From contig NZ_PXZO01000019.1 in assembly GCF_003013475.1 (NCBI RefSeq), positions 1 through 64,000 of the forward strand: DNA of 64,000 nt, read 5' to 3'. The position numbers and the translations under genes were made by a program. Positions 62,277 to 64,000 of this stretch are shown piece by piece (the first letter of the stretch is position 1; every line of letters begins with the position of its first letter). A model generated the notes under the pieces. That model saw only the letters and a list, made by a program, of their open reading frames with translations, made no database searches and was not told the DNA's origin. Source of the stretch: Brevibacillus porteri (GTDB lineage: Bacteria > Bacillota > Bacilli > Brevibacillales > Brevibacillaceae).

Positions 62277-63818
62277 TTATTTGTTTTCGTTCTCCAAAAC
62301 AGAATCCGTCTCTACCTGAACTTTTACGGGTACAGGCTGTTGCTGTGTGGGTACGGTACCACCCTTTTGCATAAAGTCTGCGATCATCTTATTCATATCC
62401 AAACCAGATACGTCTTTCAGCATCTCTGGCAGTTGGGCCATCAGCTTCGTAACATTCCCGCTTAGACGATTGACGCCATCTCCCTGACCGCCTCCTGCAT
62501 CCACGATCGTTACCTTGTCGATCGCCTTTATTGGCTCGGCAATTTTCTCAGCCAGCTCAGGGAGCATTTTCGCAATAATATCGAGTACAGCCGCATGACC
62601 GAATTTTTCAAATGCTTCAGCCAGCTTCTCTTTCCCTTCTGCCTCGGCTTCGAGCTTGAGGCGCGTGACTTCTGCCTCAGCGCTACCACGCGCTTTTTCA
62701 GCCTCGGCAATCGCCAAACCTTCCAGACGCTTCTGCTCCGCATTTGCTTTTGCTTCCGCTTCAATGCGGTACTTGATCGCGTCTGCTTCTCTCAGCTTCT
62801 TCGCTTTTTCCGCTTCTGCCGCCTGTTCCACAGAGTAGCGGTCGGCGTCGGCCTTTTTCTTCACTTCCGCATCATATTGCTTTTCGCGGCGAAGAATTTC
62901 TTTTTCCTCCAGCTCGATTTCCTTCTGCTTGCGGACGAGATCGACCTTCATCTCTTCTTCGGTTACCTGCTGTTTGGCGACAGCTTCTTGCAGCTTGTAG
63001 GCTTGGTCCGCGCTCGCCTTCGCTTTGTCCTGCTCTTGCTTAAACGCCGCTACCTTCAGCTCTTTTTCCTTTTCTGCTTCGGCAATGTTCGTTTCCTTCA
63101 ACAGCTCTGCCTTGCGTGCCTCTTCCTCTGCCTGTGCCTGCTTGATCCGCGCTTCTTTGTCCGCATCAGCCTGCGAAATAGTCGCATCGCGCTTCACTGC
63201 AGCGATTTGCGGTATTCCAAGGGCAGCTAAATAGCCGTTTTTGTCCCGGACATCCTTGATCGTGAAGCTGACAACGGACAGCCCCATTTTCTTCAAATCC
63301 TTTGTCGCTACCGATTGCACCTCTTGCGCGAATCGCTCACGGTTCTTGTAAATTTCCTCTACCGTCATACTGCCGAGGATTGCCCGCAAATAGCCTTCGA
63401 GTACCTCCTGTGCTTCTCCGCGCAGTGCCTCGTCACTCTTGCCCATAAATTGCTCGGATGCGGTGGCGATATCTTCAATCGAGCCGCCTACCTTGATGAT
63501 CGCTACGCCATCTGCCATGACAGGAACGCCCTGCTCGGTGTACACCTCTGGCGTCGATACATCCAGCTTATGAGACAGAAGACTCAGAAAGTTTGCTTGT
63601 TGAAAAATAGGGAGGATGAATGCGCCGCCTCCGCGGACGATCTTCATTTTGCGGCCGGATTCGTCACTTAGTACATTTTTCGAGCCGAGATAGCTACCCG
63701 TCACGATCATGGCTTCATCTGCACCCACTGTTTTGTAACGGGCCCAAAAGGCAATTCCCAAAACGAGAAAGACTGCGACGACAACACCTACTATCGTCAA
63801 AACACCAGGATCTACCAT
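62277..63818 (-). CDS. floT: Flotillin
   Basis: A 513-residue SPFH protein with an N-terminal membrane helix (IVGVVVAVFLVLGIAFW), the SPFH domain to about residue 200, and a long Ala/Glu-rich flotillin coiled coil with repeated EAE units. It organises membrane microdomains. The ATG at 63818 shares one base with the stop of the NfeD-type gene upstream and has GGAG ten bases away. Confidence 0.93.
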   Translation of the reverse strand: MVDPGVLTIVGVVVAVFLVLGIAFWARYKTVGADEAMIVTGSYLGSKNVLSDESGRKMKIVRGGGAFILPIFQQANFLSLLSHKLDVSTPEVYTEQGVPVMADGVAIIKVGGSIEDIATASEQFMGKSDEALRGEAQEVLEGYLRAILGSMTVEEIYKNRERFAQEVQSVATKDLKKMGLSVVSFTIKDVRDKNGYLAALGIPQIAAVKRDATISQADADKEARIKQAQAEEEARKAELLKETNIAEAEKEKELKVAAFKQEQDKAKASADQAYKLQEAVAKQQVTEEEMKVDLVRKQKEIELEEKEILRREKQYDAEVKKKADADRYSVEQAAEAEKAKKLREADAIKYRIEAEAKANAEQKRLEGLAIAEAEKARGSAEAEVTRLKLEAEAEGKEKLAEAFEKFGHAAVLDIIAKMLPELAEKIAEPIKAIDKVTIVDAGGGQGDGVNRLSGNVTKLMAQLPEMLKDVSGLDMNKMIADFMQKGGTVPTQQQPVPVKVQVETDSVLENENK

Positions 63819-64000
63819 CACTTCTCATCTCCTTCGCCAGATTCAGTGTAAAAGGGGATCACATACAAGACATGGTCACGCACCTCGACCACGACGACAC
63901 GGGTTCCTTGCCGGATAATCTCGCCCTCAAGACTCGCCGCCATATGGTAAGTAGTTCCACTAATCATCGGCAGCAGCACTTCTCCCAGTCCTTCTGCTGG
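63818..64000 (-). CDS. NfeD-type protein (3' part, gene runs off the window)
   Basis: The last 60 codons of a gene cut by the window edge. They end VRDHVLYVIPFYTESGEGDEK; upstream, GEVLLPMISGTTYHMAASLE and EIIRQGTRVVVVEV match the OB-fold C-terminal domain of NfeD/YuaF proteins. NfeD proteins are partners of flotillins, and the coupling with floT supports this. Confidence 0.8.
   Translation of the reverse strand, partial: PAEGLGEVLLPMISGTTYHMAASLEGEIIRQGTRVVVVEVRDHVLYVIPFYTESGEGDEK

Noticed and set aside
62595-63230. A 211-codon Phe/Leu-rich plus-strand frame
   Set aside because: It is the reverse of the Ala/Glu/Lys-rich flotillin coiled coil; such repeats always give open, Phe/Leu-rich antisense frames.

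Overview
This window is a chromosomal segment of an aerobic endospore-forming member of the Bacillales. The moderate GC content, the protein set and the gene order fit Brevibacillus (Paenibacillaceae); the genus is inferred from sequence character, not from a search. It encodes spore proteins (YutH, a GerA-type receptor, YunB, LytH, a YhcN/YlaJ-type lipoprotein), a heme-based aerotaxis receptor and a flotillin. I see no rRNA, tRNA, CRISPR array or intact transposase.

The backbone is the region known in Bacillus subtilis as yut-yun. Recognisable members are yuzD, the NifU-like yutI, yutH, yutG, yutF, yutE, yutD, a YutC-like lipoprotein, lipA (yutB), lytH (yunA), yunB, yunC, yunD, yunE and yunF. 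Large lineage-specific blocks separate them. About 18 kb lies between lytH and yunB, and about 12 kb between yunB and yunC.

Layout. 0-9.4 kb: metallo-hydrolase, nitrilase-family amidase, ATP-grasp protein, a secreted repeat protein, the reverse transsulfuration pair mccA-mccB with yuzD, NifU-like scaffold, hydrolase, 2-hydroxyacid dehydrogenase. 9.3-19.7 kb: yutH, yutG, yutF, a secreted phosphoesterase with a Pho-box-like promoter, a SufR-like Fe-S regulator, yutE with an unlisted 35-residue membrane ORF, glpX, a YDQ/glycine repeat protein, yutD, spore lipoprotein, lipA. A short repeat element occurs as two inverted copies around yutE. 19.8-27.3 kb: YhaN/YhaO nuclease pair, DJ-1 protein, lytH, tetR-aldehyde dehydrogenase. 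27.3-36 kb: gerA-type operon and the ribD-ribE-ribBA-ribH operon behind two tandem FMN riboswitches. 36-41.8 kb: a binding protein, sensor kinase and sigma-54 activator next to a TsdA-like diheme cytochrome that has a consensus -24/-12 promoter and two upstream palindromes. 41.9-42.8 kb: two gene remnants. 42.8-52.2 kb: yunB, MFS transporter, cysteine dioxygenase, HemAT, a second secreted repeat protein, CorA, HD-GYP protein, DUF2804 protein. 52.3-55.5 kb: a strongly AT-rich island of two genes, bounded on the right by a small element with GGGCTGTC inverted ends. 55.5-64 kb: yunC-yunF, JAMM peptidase, aspartokinase, polysaccharide deacetylase, flotillin and the end of an NfeD-type gene.

The best candidate for an undescribed system is the AT-rich two-gene operon at 52.4-55.3 kb. 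It encodes a coiled-coil protein with one membrane segment and a 688-residue helical protein whose N-terminal half resembles pore-forming, Cry-like helical bundles. Next come the tandem FMN riboswitches and the sigma-54-controlled TsdA locus.
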